A stretch of DNA of 64,000 nt from Salvator merianae (GCA_003586115.2 QVOM02000034.1:139625937-139689936); one strand, 5' to 3'. Counted from the stretch's first letter, positions 1 through 38,679 are shown. Notes: generated by a model from the letters alone, not told the origin. Made by a program: numbers and translations.

Positions 1-522
1 TAAATATAGTTAATAAGCACAATTCTGGTGATAGGGTAAAATGAATTCCAAAAGTGGCCTGTGTTTCTACATTCACTTTAACCCAAAATTCAGAATTTTT
101 TTTACAGACCCACCTTGAAAGATTTTCAGAATCTTTTCCTGACCTTCTGCCAGATAATTGAACAAACCACACATTATAAATGATGGATTCCTATTTTATT
201 GTTTCTCATATATAGTACAGTCACAGTTTTGTTGCTTCAGCATATATAAGTTATTGCAAATAGGAAAGACTCCCATGTAGCAGACACACAGTGTAGAGGA
301 TGATTAAGAGAGTATAAGACTGTATTTGCTAACCCTTTTCTTGACTTCCATGCACTGACTTGTGAATACTCTGGTCAGAAACATAGGGAAAAAGACACAG
401 GCTTGCAATCTGATTCACTCTTCCTCTACATTCTGATTCTATAAGACATGTCATTTGAACAAGGTTAGTGTGTGTGTGGGAGAGAGAGACAGAGAGAGAG
501 AGACAGAGAGAGACAGAGACAG

Positions 523-585
<63 letters not shown>

Positions 586-2084
586 AAAGTATTTTTATGT
601 TGTTGACTGATTTACAATATCCAGTCTGGCGCTTTTCTTATCAAAATCAAATAGTTCTAGAGAGTGTCAGTTCTAGATACACTTTGGCTGTGGCCACACC
701 TAATGTTTTAAACAGTCTCAAGCAGTCTTTGATTCTTGGGGATGACATCCCAAAATGCTCTTCTGACTTTTATCTCTCCCAAATGTGACCTGTCTGGTAA
801 TCAGATTATTTCAGTTCCCAGACCGTTTAAGTTACTTTGTCTGGTTATATTTTCAGGGTGTGAACATGCCAGAGGATTATTGGGGGTGGTATCCAGACTT
901 TCCTGGGCAAACAGAGAATGGTTTCCCTTTCCCTTTCCAGCCAATGCCAGAGCTTGTGCGTATTCAAGTGGGATGGTAGCACTGACACCTGCCTTCCCCT
1001 TTGTCTTTCATCTCCACCTTTCTCTTTCCCTCCTTTTCATCTTAGTTGCACCAAGATCTTCACAAGAGTGCAATTCTGCTCATTCCTAGGCTCTGAGAGG
1101 AGCACTTCCTGGCCAGAATACTGCGAGCACATCTGCCATCTTCTCTCCTAAGACTGCACACATTTTCCCAGCTATGCCATGTAAAAGAGATGGCAGAACT
1201 GGAATTGTTTTGGGAAACCACAGGCAGGAGGGGTAACTCAGGAATGACTTGGGGAGGGGAGGAGGAGAGGAGTGGAAAGGTGGGGAGGGAAGGGGTGGAG
1301 AGGACAGCCAGCCAATTATTAGCACTCCGTGGCACAGGAGGAAGGGTGGAACCAAAGAAAAATCCTCCATGGAGTGACAGAAAAGCAAAGATGTGGCACC
1401 ATCTGTGAGTGAAAAGGTGGTGAAGTTACAACTTTGCATAATGAAAGGGAAGCCAGAAGATTCAGATCATGATTATTTGCACAGGTGCACACATAGAGAG
1501 GGGAACAGCAGGCAGGAGAAATCATTTCCATATTTACCCCCTCATTTACACACATTTATTCAGGGCAAGGAGAAAGGCCAGTGGTGATACAACTGCCCTA
1601 AGGAAAGCTGAGGATGAGAAGATGGTGGAGCAGTCCCAGGACAAAAGGTAGCCGTGTTCATGGTATTCTGGCTGGCAAGGTGGCCTCTCTAGAGTCTAGG
1701 AATGTCAGTTTCAGTAATCCCCCCCAAAAATCTTTTTGTGGAGGGTGTGGACAGAGAGGGCTGGTCTTATTCTCCCTTGAGAAGCCCAAATTGGGCTGAC
1801 AGAAGTGCACTCAATCACAGAGGGAAAGGAGGGGAGGAGGAGAGGGGTTGAGAGGAAAAAGATACCCTGTCATCAGACTGAATACAAGGGAGATTGAAAA
1901 CTGTGGCAAAGAAGGATGAACTGAGTGAGCACTCAGTTTCATGGGTGTGATCAAGCCAATATCGAACTCATTGTGCCATAAAAGACAGACTATAAGGATG
2001 ACCAGGTCCTATGAGAATCAGTGTTCCATCGATCCCAGTTGCTCAAGTGCCTAGTGATGAATTCATTGGTCATTTTATTACTGC
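1..2084 (-). other. Probable 3' UTR and downstream flank of the TNFSF4-like gene
   Basis: No coding exon is recognised. On the minus strand AATAAA signals lie about 10 bases after the stop (complement of 2070-2078), at the complement of 1556-1561 and at the complement of about 191-197. Mammalian OX40L mRNAs have long 3' UTRs, so transcript could run through much of this stretch. It includes the purine microsatellite at 479-589. The extent is a guess. Confidence 0.35.
470..589 (+). repeat. Purine microsatellite (GA)n/(GACA)n then (GAAA)n
   Basis: A short TG run, then GAGAGACA units, then about 15 uninterrupted GAAA units (about 525-587). It is a pure purine tract more than 100 bases long on this strand. 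It produces an artefactual open frame rich in Glu, Arg and Lys that is not a gene. Confidence 0.95.
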
Positions 2085-29704
<27,620 letters not shown>

Positions 29705-30077
29705 ACAATGCACTAAAGAGAAGGAAAAGCACCTTCCACTCAAGGGAGAAAATCACCACTGAAGCCAAAGACTAATGAAGTTCCAGAGAGAGCTGGTAAG
29801 TACTCTTTAAGAGATCATTCTAAACTTTATGTAAGACAGAGGTGGGGGACTTTTTATGACTAATTTAAAATTTCCCTTTATTCTCTCTCCCCAGCTCTCA
29901 CTCCCTGTGGGTTATTGTGGCAACTGATATTTAAGATATTCCAAATCATTCTAGTAAAGTCATTTAAATTGATCCTCAAAGATATTGGCCGTCAACAGTA
30001 ACGTCACAGCAGAGAAGATCTTCCAGACTATCCTCTGGCAAAATTGCCTTTGAAGTAAAGGCAAGTTTCAGAGATAT

Positions 30078-30726
30078 AGACCTATTCACACTTTACTCTT
30101 AGTGAGCAAGCAGACACTCAGTCGGTAAGTGCATCCACACAGCCTCACCGCCACAACCATTCCTGGACATCTACAGTCACTTACGACAGTAGAACGTTCT
30201 AATTAGCAGGATTCAGGCCAGCCAGGATTGAATATGGTGAGGAGTGTTTGCACCTGTCAGTGGTAGAATGCTTTGCAAGCTGACTAGCTGTGGAAACAGT
30301 GTGAATGGGAGTGCACTAGTTAAGTAGCTGTGTCTGGACATGCACCTAGACTCAGAGGGCTGTGTCCAGACATGTGTCTGGACCCAGAGGGCTGTGTCTG
30401 GACATGGGTCCAGAATGGCTGCCAGGATCAGGACCCCAAAGTTTGAACCTGGGTTCAAATCATTGGATGGTGCAGGCACAGCCACACAGTCTTCATCCCG
30501 TTGCCATTCCAAACCAGAAAGTGGTGCAAACATACCACTTTCGATCCTTACCTGATCACACTAGTCAGCTTGGAGACTACAATTTTCTTGACCACAGCTG
30601 GTAGGCTTCAGATGAGCTTTGGGTGGGCTTCAGTGAGTTTCCAGTCAGCTGGAACTGTTTGCAGGTACAAATGCTCCATTCCAGCAAGTGACCTGGAATG
30701 GTCCACTTGCTAAGTGAGAACACACC
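30078..30726. mobile_element. hAT-like MITE, copy B
   Basis: Left GACCTATTCACACTTTACTC and right CTAAGTGAGAACACACCCT are inverted-repeat ends. The interior from 30205 (TAATTAGCAGGATTCAGGCC...CAGTGTGAATGGGAGTGCACTAG) aligns with copy A at 12240-12355, and the right part (TTCAGTGAG...CAAGTG) aligns with 12590-12670. It carries a local triplication of TGTGTCTGGAC-type phrases at 30325-30415. It lies just upstream of the TNFSF4-like first exon. Confidence 0.7.
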
Positions 30727-31069
30727 CTAGTAGCTGTGGACAGCTAAAACGTTGTCCACAGCTTAATTGGGAGCAGATAGATTACTTCTGGTCAGCAGCA
30801 TTCAAACCCTCTTCCATGTGTGAATGCTGCGAGCAGGCAGTGCAGCTGTGGCATTGGCTGTGGCTGTGCAGTCACACACGACATCCTGATCGCCATGACA
30901 ATGTCCGGCCACATGCCAGATGTCCTGGTGATCAGGCCTGTATTCGCACTTCAAGTGTCTAGTGACCCAGTACAGGGATGTTCTAGCACTAGAAGTGCAA
31001 ATGGCCACTGCGCTGCTATGTCTGTGACTGGCAGGATGTCTGTAAAACCATTTGCGGGGAGTCAAGAGC
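30727..31069. mobile_element. MITE fragment related to 27150-27435
   Basis: Segment 30870-30985 (ATGACAATGTCCGGCCACATGCCAGATGTCC...CACTTCAAGTG...CCAGTACAGGG) aligns with 27215-27335. Ends are missing or overwritten by the CR1/L3 tail at 31070. Confidence 0.55.
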
Positions 31070-31205
31070 AGGTGAAGGTGTTGCGTTTTATTCTGCTTGA
31101 GAATGACCAGAAGCAATTGGTGGGCCACTGTATGAAACAGAATGCTGGACTAGATGGGCTGTGGCCTGACCCAGCAAGGCTCTTCTTATCTTCTCATGTC
31201 TTCAC
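31070..31205 (+). mobile_element. CR1/L3-type LINE 3' end
   Basis: Contains TTCTGCTTGAGAATGACCAG-AGCAATTGG and ACAGAATGCTGGACTAGATGGGC...CCCAGCAAGGCTCTTCTTATCTTCTCATG, the classic sauropsid CR1/L3 3' tail. The reverse complement of the same tail ends the copy at 43896-45230. Only the last about 135 bp is present. Confidence 0.85.
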
Positions 31206-31251
31206 CAGCCTAGAAAGGTATTGTTACACCATTCTAGGCTGGTCAGTATGA

Positions 31252-31776
31252 AATGGCCCATAGGTATGGTTTGCATTTAACTTCAGCCTAGCAAGCACAT
31301 CAGCCTGAGCAGCCGGGAGCCAGCTATAGCCACTCCCAATTATGGATATCTGTGGAGCACCAATTAGTACTCCACAACCTTACCAGGAGGTGATAATCAC
31401 CTCCTGGTAAGGTGCATTCGCACCTGCCTGATGATACAGTGTCCAAGCCGGTGCGACGCATTGATCGTGCATGCAAGATCACCCAATTGGGCCTCTGAGA
31501 TCAAGCCTGCACAAGGCCCCGGGGCATTGCGCACACCTGCATTCTGCGCAGGCCTGCCAGTCACCATGACAGCAGCCAGACACTTCCTGGCCGCTGCAAT
31601 CACAAGGAAAGGATACGGCTATCGGCATTCACACCACAAATGCCAGTAGCCAGCTTCAGGTGATGTTTCTGGCCACGCAGCATGGTCTATTCCACCTTAG
31701 AATGAGATAATTAAGCCTGAATTGTCTAAGCAGACAATTCCAGGCCAGTCAAGATCAAGGTAAGTTCGGGCTATTC
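31252..31776. mobile_element. hAT-like MITE
   Basis: Starts near GGCCCATAGGTATGGTTTGCATTTAAC and ends near GGTAAGTTCGGGCTATTC, a degenerate inverted pair of the shared terminus. It holds a perfect internal inverted repeat: ACCTTACCAGGAGGTGA followed by TCACCTCCTGGTAAGGT at about 31378-31413. Internal CATGACAGCAGCCAGACACTTCCTGGCCGCTGC (31565) aligns with 32192. Confidence 0.6.
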
Positions 31777-31777
31777 A

Positions 31778-32471
31778 GGGTCTATTCACACTTTGGCCTA
31801 CCAAGTATCAAGCATGCTTGCTATCCAAGTGCATCTGCATTTGGTGGAGGCCTAAGTGGCTGGGAGCAGGCTACATCCACTCCAGATCACGGATACCATT
31901 GGTGAAGTAAGCAGCAGTCTGGAACTTTACCTGAAGCTCAAAGTGAGCTTCCATTCGCACATACCTTCACCATGGTGGTGCTCTTGCATGCGATGTCCCC
32001 ATCACGCATGCATGATGGGGCAATTGGCACACTCAATGTCCCTATCAGGCCTGCAATGCCTCAGTCAGGCCTGCTACACTGGATGGGGCTGTGCGATGCC
32101 CAATCAGGCGTTCTGGTGCACTGCACAGTCCAATTGTGTAGGCCCAATGACACTACCATCATGCCTGTGCACTGTGCAGGCCTCCCAGTCACCATGGCAG
32201 CGGCCAGACATTTGCTGGCCACTGCCACAGCAACCACTGGGCACACGCCCAATCGGGCACCAGAACACCAGATTGGGCATCGCCTGGCCCCATCCTGCAT
32301 TGCAGCCTGATCGGGGCAGTGCTGGCCCAATCAAGACATTGCATGGGCCCAATCAGGCCCACACAATGGGGCAGGTCCCGTTGCACATGCATGATCACGT
32401 GATCACACATGTGCAATGGGCACATTGTGCACAAGATGACCACCACAGTGCAGGTAAGTGTGAATGGAACC
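31778..32471. mobile_element. hAT-like MITE, 694 bp, with clear TIR
   Basis: GGGTCTATTCACACTT (31778) and AAGTGTGAATGGAACC (32471) are inverted repeats. The interior repeats the phrase CAATCAGGC/GATTGGGC many times and GTGCAATGGG/CATGCATGATCACGTGATCA palindromes near 32385-32410. A stop-free 207-codon plus-strand frame covers it, but it encodes low-complexity His/Gln/Ala/Cys sequence like no protein, and the opposite strand is open as well, so it is not called as a gene. Confidence 0.72.
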
Positions 32472-32486
32472 TTACCTGAAGCTCAT

Positions 32487-32800
32487 ATATGACATGTTGA
32501 AAATACTGGGAATGGCCTAGCAGTGGTCTGGATTCCTGTGCAATCTTGAAAACTCAAACCCCATTTCAAAAGTATAAATGCTTCTATGGATGGATCTGAT
32601 TCACTTTGGAAATTCCGGTTTGAAAGATTCTATCTCTTCCTTTACATATAAGGCTACACCACCTCCAATTCACCCTTTCCGGTCTTTCCTAAACAGTTTG
32701 TAACCTGGGATCATTGTATCCCATTGGTTTTCATCAGACCAACAGGTTTCAGTAATGCCAATAATATCAATATTTGTATCCATCTCTAAGCATTCCAGCT
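32487..32800 (-). pseudogene. CR1-type LINE ORF2 N-terminus (AP endonuclease)
   Basis: The minus strand reads IDIIGITETCWSDENQWDTM, then IPGYKLFRKDRKG, a stop, then GGGVALYVKE. This is the start of the CR1-clade apurinic-endonuclease domain (G-I-T-E-T-W motif and GGGVA motif). It follows ORF1 of the same element. The rest of ORF2 is missing, and positions 32487-32580 are shared with 38205-38305. Confidence 0.85.
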
Positions 32801-33205
32801 CCTCTATTTAGGCTCAGAGGCTTCTGGCACTTTTATACAGGCATTTGTATGCACTCTTCTGTTGAAAGTCCTTTAGGAACACGTGCAATCACAGATTTCC
32901 TCTTGCATCTTTTTGCTTGAATACTACTGGCTAGTTTCACACTCTCCTCACTCAACTGCGCACTTTCACAAACTGGATGCAGCCCAGCTCCTGTTGCCTT
33001 TCCCCCACTGAACAGTTTAAAAAGTTGTTCTGTGACATTTTTAATATTAAATGCCAGCAGTCTGGTTCCATCTTCGTTCAAGTGCAACCTGTCCCTTTTG
33101 TACAGGTTTGGCTTGTCCCAAAATTTTACCCAGTTCCTGACAAATCTAAACACTTCCTCTCGACACCACTGCCTCATCCACGCATTGAGGCTCCTGAGCG
33201 CCACC
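32801..33205 (-). pseudogene. CR1-type LINE ORF1, C-terminal half of SGNH esterase
   Basis: An open frame of 123 codons. WCREEVFRFVRNWVKFW (about 33165-33115), then RDRLHLNEDGTRLLA, the D-x-L-H-L-N block of the ORF1 esterase, where Asp/His form the catalytic pair of the SGNH family (Asp is retained in the motif). The upstream half is at 34374-34766, separated by an insertion. Confidence 0.82.
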
Positions 33206-34373
33206 TGTTGTAGCCATCAGATGTTACCAAACACCTGAATGTGTGGCCCTGCCATAACAGGAGCACATATACTATATACAAATTGTAGCCATCAGTTACA
33301 CAGAATGCATAGCCCTGTCATACAGGAGCACAGACATTCTTACTATATACAAATGGACACTGATCCCATGAAATATAACTATCAGGTTTCAAATACAGGG
33401 AAACTGACCGGGATATTGGACCCTGTAGAATTGCTTGCATCCATTTTAAAGAGGAAAAAGCTGTCTGCAAAAGTACCAACAGTTTCCCTTCAGCTCTTGA
33501 AGAAGCTCAGGAAATTACGCATCAATGGTTAACAAAAAAGACTGGGCAAGTATTTGGTCTATTGTTCAAGCCTACATCTTGAGAACTTCTTATTAAGAAT
33601 GCAAACAGCAGAATTTAAGCTCATCAACCAGTGTAGTTGTCTATCTCTCTACGTGACAAAAACACACATCTTTGCCCAACTAAAAGGAAGCTTGCTTCTT
33701 TTCCTACTTGGGAAAAAGAATATAAAAAGTTCAGGTTTTTCTATTAGGAAGTTAGCAAAAGAAGAAGAAAGAAGAAACATTACAGGGAAGAATGATCATC
33801 TATCTCAGCCCCATTTTCCCTGGCTGAGAGCAGCTTTTACCTCACTCCTGAAATGGAGAGAGAACAGATTTTTCTAAGAAGCTGCTTGATCCTATATCTT
33901 TTGCCCCTTGGCAAAAGAGCTGTTCTTTTCTAAAGGAGTGAGGGCTGTGGAACATCTTCACTTCCCATTCTCTGATTTTTAACCCATTTTGCCTGCAAGA
34001 GACCTATGCATCTTTCCCCCAAAATTTTCCTTTTTGGCATGATGAAGATTTACCTGGAGAAGACTACAGATGGGTGAGATTTACCCCTTTAGCGCTAGGA
34101 ACCTCTCTAGTCTCCATTGCTAGCTTCTCCCAGACTCTCTCTCTTTCTTCCCCCTTCTCCCCCTTTTACACACACTAACTAGGTCTCCTTACTTAAGTTT
34201 GGAGCCAAGCCTTTTCCTTTTCCTTTTCCAAATGTCAAACTACCTATGCTACTTATGAAACTAGCTGATTCTAACAAATTACATTGAAATCCAAAGAAAT
34301 AGCAATAAACAATCTTTTTGCTGGGTTTCTAATAAAGATGCACCATTCTTTTCAAGGATTCCCTCCTCTTTAT
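33206..34373. mobile_element. Insertion of unidentified class splitting the LINE ORF1
   Basis: About 1.2 kb lies between the two halves of the esterase reading frame. It begins with a tandem duplication (33208-33353) and holds pyrimidine-rich sequence and small open frames. Its minus-strand 5' limit may be as far as 34490, since the protein similarity stops near there. TG...CA ends suggest an LTR, but no target-site duplication was found. Confidence 0.5.
33208..33353 (+). repeat. Two-copy tandem repeat, unit about 71-75 bp
   Basis: TTGTAGCCATCAG...GCCCTG-CATA-CAGGAGCACA...ACTATATACAAA is present at 33208-33282 and again at 33283-33353 with substitutions and a 4-base length difference. Confidence 0.85.
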
Positions 34374-35177
34374 TTACATTTTCTGTGTCAGTTTAGCGTT
34401 ATTAAAACCAGCACCGAAAAATTGATCCCTAAAAAGGTTTAGTGCCTGGAACGCTAATTTCCCCAAAACATTTTCCCCAGAGCACAGCCTAGCTGGCCCT
34501 GCATGTGGAATAGGTAGCATTTCTGAGAATGCAACCTTGGAGGTCCTGGATTTCAATCTTCTACCTAACAACCTAAATTTGGCTTTCAGGACCCTCCACT
34601 TAGCCTTCCCAACATCACTGGTACCGACATGTACCGTGACCACTGACTCCTTCCCAGCATTGTCTACCAACCTATCTAGATGCCACATGATGTCTGCAAT
34701 CTTTGCACCCGGCAGGCAAGTCACCATGTGGTCTACACGCCCATCACAAATCCATCTCTCGCCCACTACAAGAAGCCCCCCCCTCCCACCACCTGTGGAA
34801 GAGTATCCTCAGTGCAAAAGGATACAGGCACATCCTCTAAGGAAGGGGTCACAACAAAGGGAGCTGTCCCTCTTCCTCAGCCTGATGTCCTCCCCGCCTG
34901 AGAGCTCCACTCTCCAAGGCAGCTGGAGGGCTGCACACCATGGAGTGGGATGCTCCTACTGCATCCCTGGAGGCCTCATCCTCATGCCTCTCTCTCTCTG
35001 CTTTTCTAGGTCCACTATCTTGGCTTCAAGGGAAGAAACCTGTTCTCTGAGAGCCAGGAGCTCATTACACTGAGCACACACCTACAACTTCTGCCTAGCT
35101 GGCAGATAATCATACATATGACACTCAATGCAATACACTGGAAAGTCCCCCTTCTGCTGCTGGCTATCTACCTTCAT
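34374..35177 (-). pseudogene. CR1-type LINE ORF1, N-terminal part (zinc motif, coiled coil, esterase start)
   Basis: A minus-strand ATG at 35177 opens a frame with a C-x2-C pair (YCIECHMYDY), an in-frame TAG, a second C-x2-C pair (VCAQCNELL), and then a heptad-like coiled coil (LREQVSSLEAKIVDLEKQ). After a frameshift it reads CLPGAKIADIMWHLDRLV and VTVHVGTSDVGK, the G-T-N-D block of CR1 ORF1 esterases with N changed to S, and FSEMLPIP. This is the known CR1 ORF1 order. Upstream AT-rich and pyrimidine-rich DNA to about 35850 may be its 5' UTR. Confidence 0.85.
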
Positions 35178-35184
35178 TACTCTT

Positions 35185-35460
35185 AAATTATTTAAATTGT
35201 TTTATTTTAAAAAAATTACTTAAATTATTATTTTAGTTTTAGTTACTATTTAGATTATTTTTCTTCTTTCTTTGAATTATTTAAATTATTACTTCAGTGT
35301 AAGCTACTATTTAAATTATTTTACTTGAATTTTTAAAAATGTGCCCACTTATTTGAATTATTTAACTGTTTAAGTTTATTTTTACTTCTTACAATTTAAT
35401 TTCTTTCACTTTTTAATTGATTCTGTTTTGAAAAAAAGCTAAATTAGTATTCTTTTATTA
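35185..35460 (+). repeat. AT-rich degenerate tandem repeat
   Basis: Repeated variants of AAATTATTTAAATTATTTTA every 20-45 bases. It lies directly 5' of the LINE ORF1 (minus strand). Confidence 0.7.
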
Positions 35461-36689
35461 CAGTATATATTTCACGTGCCGTTAGGAGCGTGGGCTGCTT
35501 CTTCCTGATTCTCCCAGCTGAAGGCCTAATCACCATTGCCAATCCCCTTTGTTAGCTCCTCTAGGTCACCAGCAACTGCAAGCCCCTCCTCCCTCAGACC
35601 ATGTGCTCAGGCTAACCCAGAAAAAAAATGCCCACCTCTAGCAGCTACATCAGCCACACAAAGTGTCCAAACCCTCTGTAAAACCCAGAGTATCCACCCC
35701 ACAAACCTACCAGAATTCAGCAGTTTTTCTTCCAAATTTCTCCTCCAAACTCCTGGTTTCTTGCTTGGTCTCAGGAAAGCAACCTTCCTCCACTTAAGAA
35801 CACACTCAAATGACCACCACAAACACCAAATACATCAAACACATTTGTTTATCTAACCTGAACTGAAACATAGGTCAGAATACAAATTTGTGCTATTCTA
35901 TTCCTTATAATGGAATTGTGTTGAGAGGGTTTCTATCTGTGATTCCTAGATTGCAAGTCATGCCCACCCCAGAGGTGAAGTCATGAGAGGGAGGAAAAAA
36001 ATAACTCAGACTTTGCTCTGTGGAAGGATAGCAGATCTGAGGCCTTTCAAATGTTGATTTGTTTGCTTATATTCTGCCTGTCAGGCTGAACCTTCCCAAT
36101 TCTCTACTGGAATTCAACAGCACTCGGCAGGACAGAGTTCTCCTCCTTTTATCTATATGCTTGTGCCTGTGCTTGTGCCACACCACCTACATCTTCTAGA
36201 TGTTCTTCCTCTTCTCTTGTTCCTGAGACAGCCTTGTATGTGGCTTTTCATCCTCCCACCTACTCAGGCTCTATTTCTTGTCACTATCACTTTCCCCACA
36301 CATATACAAAAGAACCGTAAAATTACAACAAAAATAACCTTAAAAATCAAAAGATCTTCAGCTGTGTAATATTAATCAGCACACTAATCCATTACTACCC
36401 AAACCTAGAAAAGGCAGAAACTTATGCTCTGTTTAAACTTAGGTCTTTGAATGCAAATGTCTGTCAGCCAAAGTGGATGTAATAAATTGTACTTGCCTGG
36501 AAATATATATTGGTTGAAATAATGCATTAGGAATTTAATCAATATCCTCCTGCATTACACCTGTGGCCCGTCCATTCAACCAGCCTGTTTTCTCAGTGGA
36601 GTACAAGTTACATATCAACACCCACAACCAGAACATAAACACAAGATCTTGCCCTGCTCAAGTGTCCCAAATACCTGGCCTTTAGGGGT
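35461..36689. other. No gene recognised
   Basis: The C-rich, G-poor part at 35480-35870 may be 5' UTR of the CR1-type copy. The remainder is unassigned intergenic DNA. Confidence 0.35.
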
Positions 36690-36950
36690 ATACCACTTCT
36701 TATATCAGATGCAGGTACGCTGCTGTCAGGACTACTGGCCACTGATGACCCCATCTTCCATTAATGTCTTCAAACCTTTGTTTGAATACATCCAAAGTGG
36801 CAGCCAATACCACATCTTGCAATAATAAATTCCACAGTTTAACTATGCATTGAATTAAGCAACATTTCCTTTTGTCTGCCTTGATTCTTCCAGTGTTTGG
36901 CTTTATTGGGTGATCTCTGGTTCTAGTATTTTGGAACAAAGGCTATGATA
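36690..36950 (-). pseudogene. CR1/L3 LINE ORF2 C-terminus fragment
   Basis: The minus strand reads NTRTRDHPIKPNTGRI, then NLLLQDVVLAATLDVFKQRFE, matching RTREHSIKLMGRRV...NLLPEKIVTATILNSFKKGLD of the copy at 44057-44536. About 260 bp. Confidence 0.85.
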
Positions 36951-37380
36951 TCCTAGACCAGGGCAATCCATACCACCCTGGCAGAGCTAGCCAGTGGAAT
37001 GGGATAAGGCTGTCCACATTCCGGACAGCCCAGCCCATCTCAGGCCCAAATGCCAGCACTAGCACCCAGCCTTTGAAGACTAGGAATGAAAGTTTTTAGC
37101 CTATGAAGTTTCCAGCTGCACTTCCTGGTGTGCTGCCAAAACAGGACACACACACACCCCGTATTCCAGACTATGGGGTGTGCCTTATGCACACCCTTCT
37201 TGGTCCAGGATACAAAATTAGTTCAGTTGTGGACTTATTTAAAGAGGTCCATGCTTGGACAGGGATACAACATCATTTGGTGCCCTATCTTGGTCCTTAG
37301 CTTCATCCTGTGCAGGTAAAGCACACTAAGTGGGGGGACCCTCTGCTGTTCTGCCCTAGTTGGCAACCCTAACTTCTTTT
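36951..37380. repeat. Non-coding repeat-like block
   Basis: GC-richer stretch with GCCAGCACTAG, CCTATGAAGTTTCCAGC and a short (AC)n at 37147-37157. Similar in style to the blocks at 2640 and 28590, but ends are unclear. Confidence 0.3.
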
Positions 37381-37498
37381 TTAGAACTTTAAAAGTACAT
37401 TTCTCAATGTGAACCAGAGAATAACCAATTCAAAGATTATCCTTTTCTGTCTCTCGTTCCTGCCTAGTAAAAATTGATTGCTTGTTCCTTGCTCTAAC

Positions 37499-37680
37499 TG
37501 GCTCTTTCTGCACTTGGCCTTATTCCAGATTATATCTTGGAATAGGGATCCGGCATCCGCATGCTACTATGAACTATGGCAGGCCTCACCTGAGGCCTGC
37601 TATAATCTGCACTAGCATGTGGATAGCAGGTCCCTATTCTGGGATATAATCCGGAATAAAGCCAAGTGCAGAAAGGGCCA
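37499..37680. mobile_element. Palindromic MITE, 182 bp, long TIRs
   Basis: The left arm TGGCTCTTTCTGCACTTGGC-TTATTCC (37499) and right arm GGAATAAAGCCAAGTGCAGAAAGGGCCA (to 37680) are near-perfect inverted repeats. The pairing extends almost to the centre (AGGCCT...AGGCCT), so the whole element is a foldback. The end sequence is the same TTTCTGCACTT type as at 62097. No target-site duplication seen. Confidence 0.85.
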
Positions 37681-38204
37681 CTGTGTCCTTCGATTCAGTT
37701 CATGTTCAGTTGTTACTATATACCTGGATAGGGATAGCAACTGCACCTGCTGGCAGCGGGACAGGAGGGCTTCAGTCAAATGGCCAAGTCTCTGTTCTGC
37801 CCTTCTGCACGTTGTCTCTGCGTGTGGAGACTAATTCTCCAGCTGGGGACTAGATATTTACCCACAAGTAGGCTGGCTTTCATTTGCCATGGGGCAATGC
37901 ATCAGATAAACCTTACCTCCATGCAGAATCACAGGCAGTTTCAGAGTTATTCATCCTGCACTTGAGAGAGATCTCCTTGATGGCCTCTGGGGCAGGAGTT
38001 AGCCAAATCTGAAGCATGGGCATTTGCTTCCCCTCATCCCCTGCCAACCCTGTGTAGGCGATAATCTTGCATTGCTCCCAGGCAACCACTTCATAAGGAG
38101 TGTCCATGACTTGTTATGAGACAACCTTATTAAATATGAATTTATGCACACTTTGGTACAAAAGGCATAAACAACCTTGTGTCAGGGTGGGCACATAAAG
38201 CATT

Positions 38205-38365
38205 GGCATATATGACATGTTGAAAGTACAGGGAATGGCCTAGCAGTAGTCTGAATTCCTGTGCCATCTTGGAAACTCAAACCCCATTTCAAAAGTACAA
38301 AATAGAAAAGTTTTCCTGTGGCTCAAATCCCTCTCTTCTACCTATAAGGAAGCACAACTGCATAT
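38205..38365 (-). pseudogene. CR1-type LINE ORF2 fragment (same family as 32487-32800)
   Basis: 38210-38300 (ATGACATGTTGAAAGTACAGGGAATGGCCTAGCAGT...CATTTCAAAAGTA) matches 32490-32575 at roughly 90 percent by eye, and CTCTTCTACCTATAAGG continues the similarity (versus CTCTTCCTTTACATATAAGG). Confidence 0.75.
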
Positions 38366-38587
38366 CAATGTTAAAAGGTCTTGGCTTTCTTCAGAACAAA
38401 TAAACCTCTCAGACTGTGGGGGTGTGTGTGTAAAAATTGGTGCACTCTGATAAAAATACCAAAAGGTATTTAAAAGGTAACATTTTTGTAATTACAAAAT
38501 ATGGGCAAACTGCAGCGTTTGACAGAAAATAGTAGGTAAAAATCTTACTTACCTGTCTTAATTGCTCATCAGAAAAACTTTTTGTCT

Positions 38588-38637
38588 CTTATCTCTCTCT
38601 CTGTGTGTGTGTGTGTGTGTGTGTGTATACACACAGA
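38588..38637 (+). repeat. (TC)n(TG)n(AC) microsatellite
   Basis: TCTCTCTCTC followed by about 13 TG dinucleotides and TATACACACA. Confidence 0.9.
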
Positions 38638-38679
38638 GTCATTATCTGTATATTAATTAGTTATTTGCTGGGATCTTGA

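Noticed and set aside
468..788. 106-codon open frame rich in Arg, Glu and Lys
   Set aside because: Encoded by the GA/GAAA microsatellite; no conserved sequence.
31856..32479. 207-codon plus-strand frame considered as a novel gene
   Set aside because: Fully inside a TIR-bounded MITE, low-complexity product, antisense also open.
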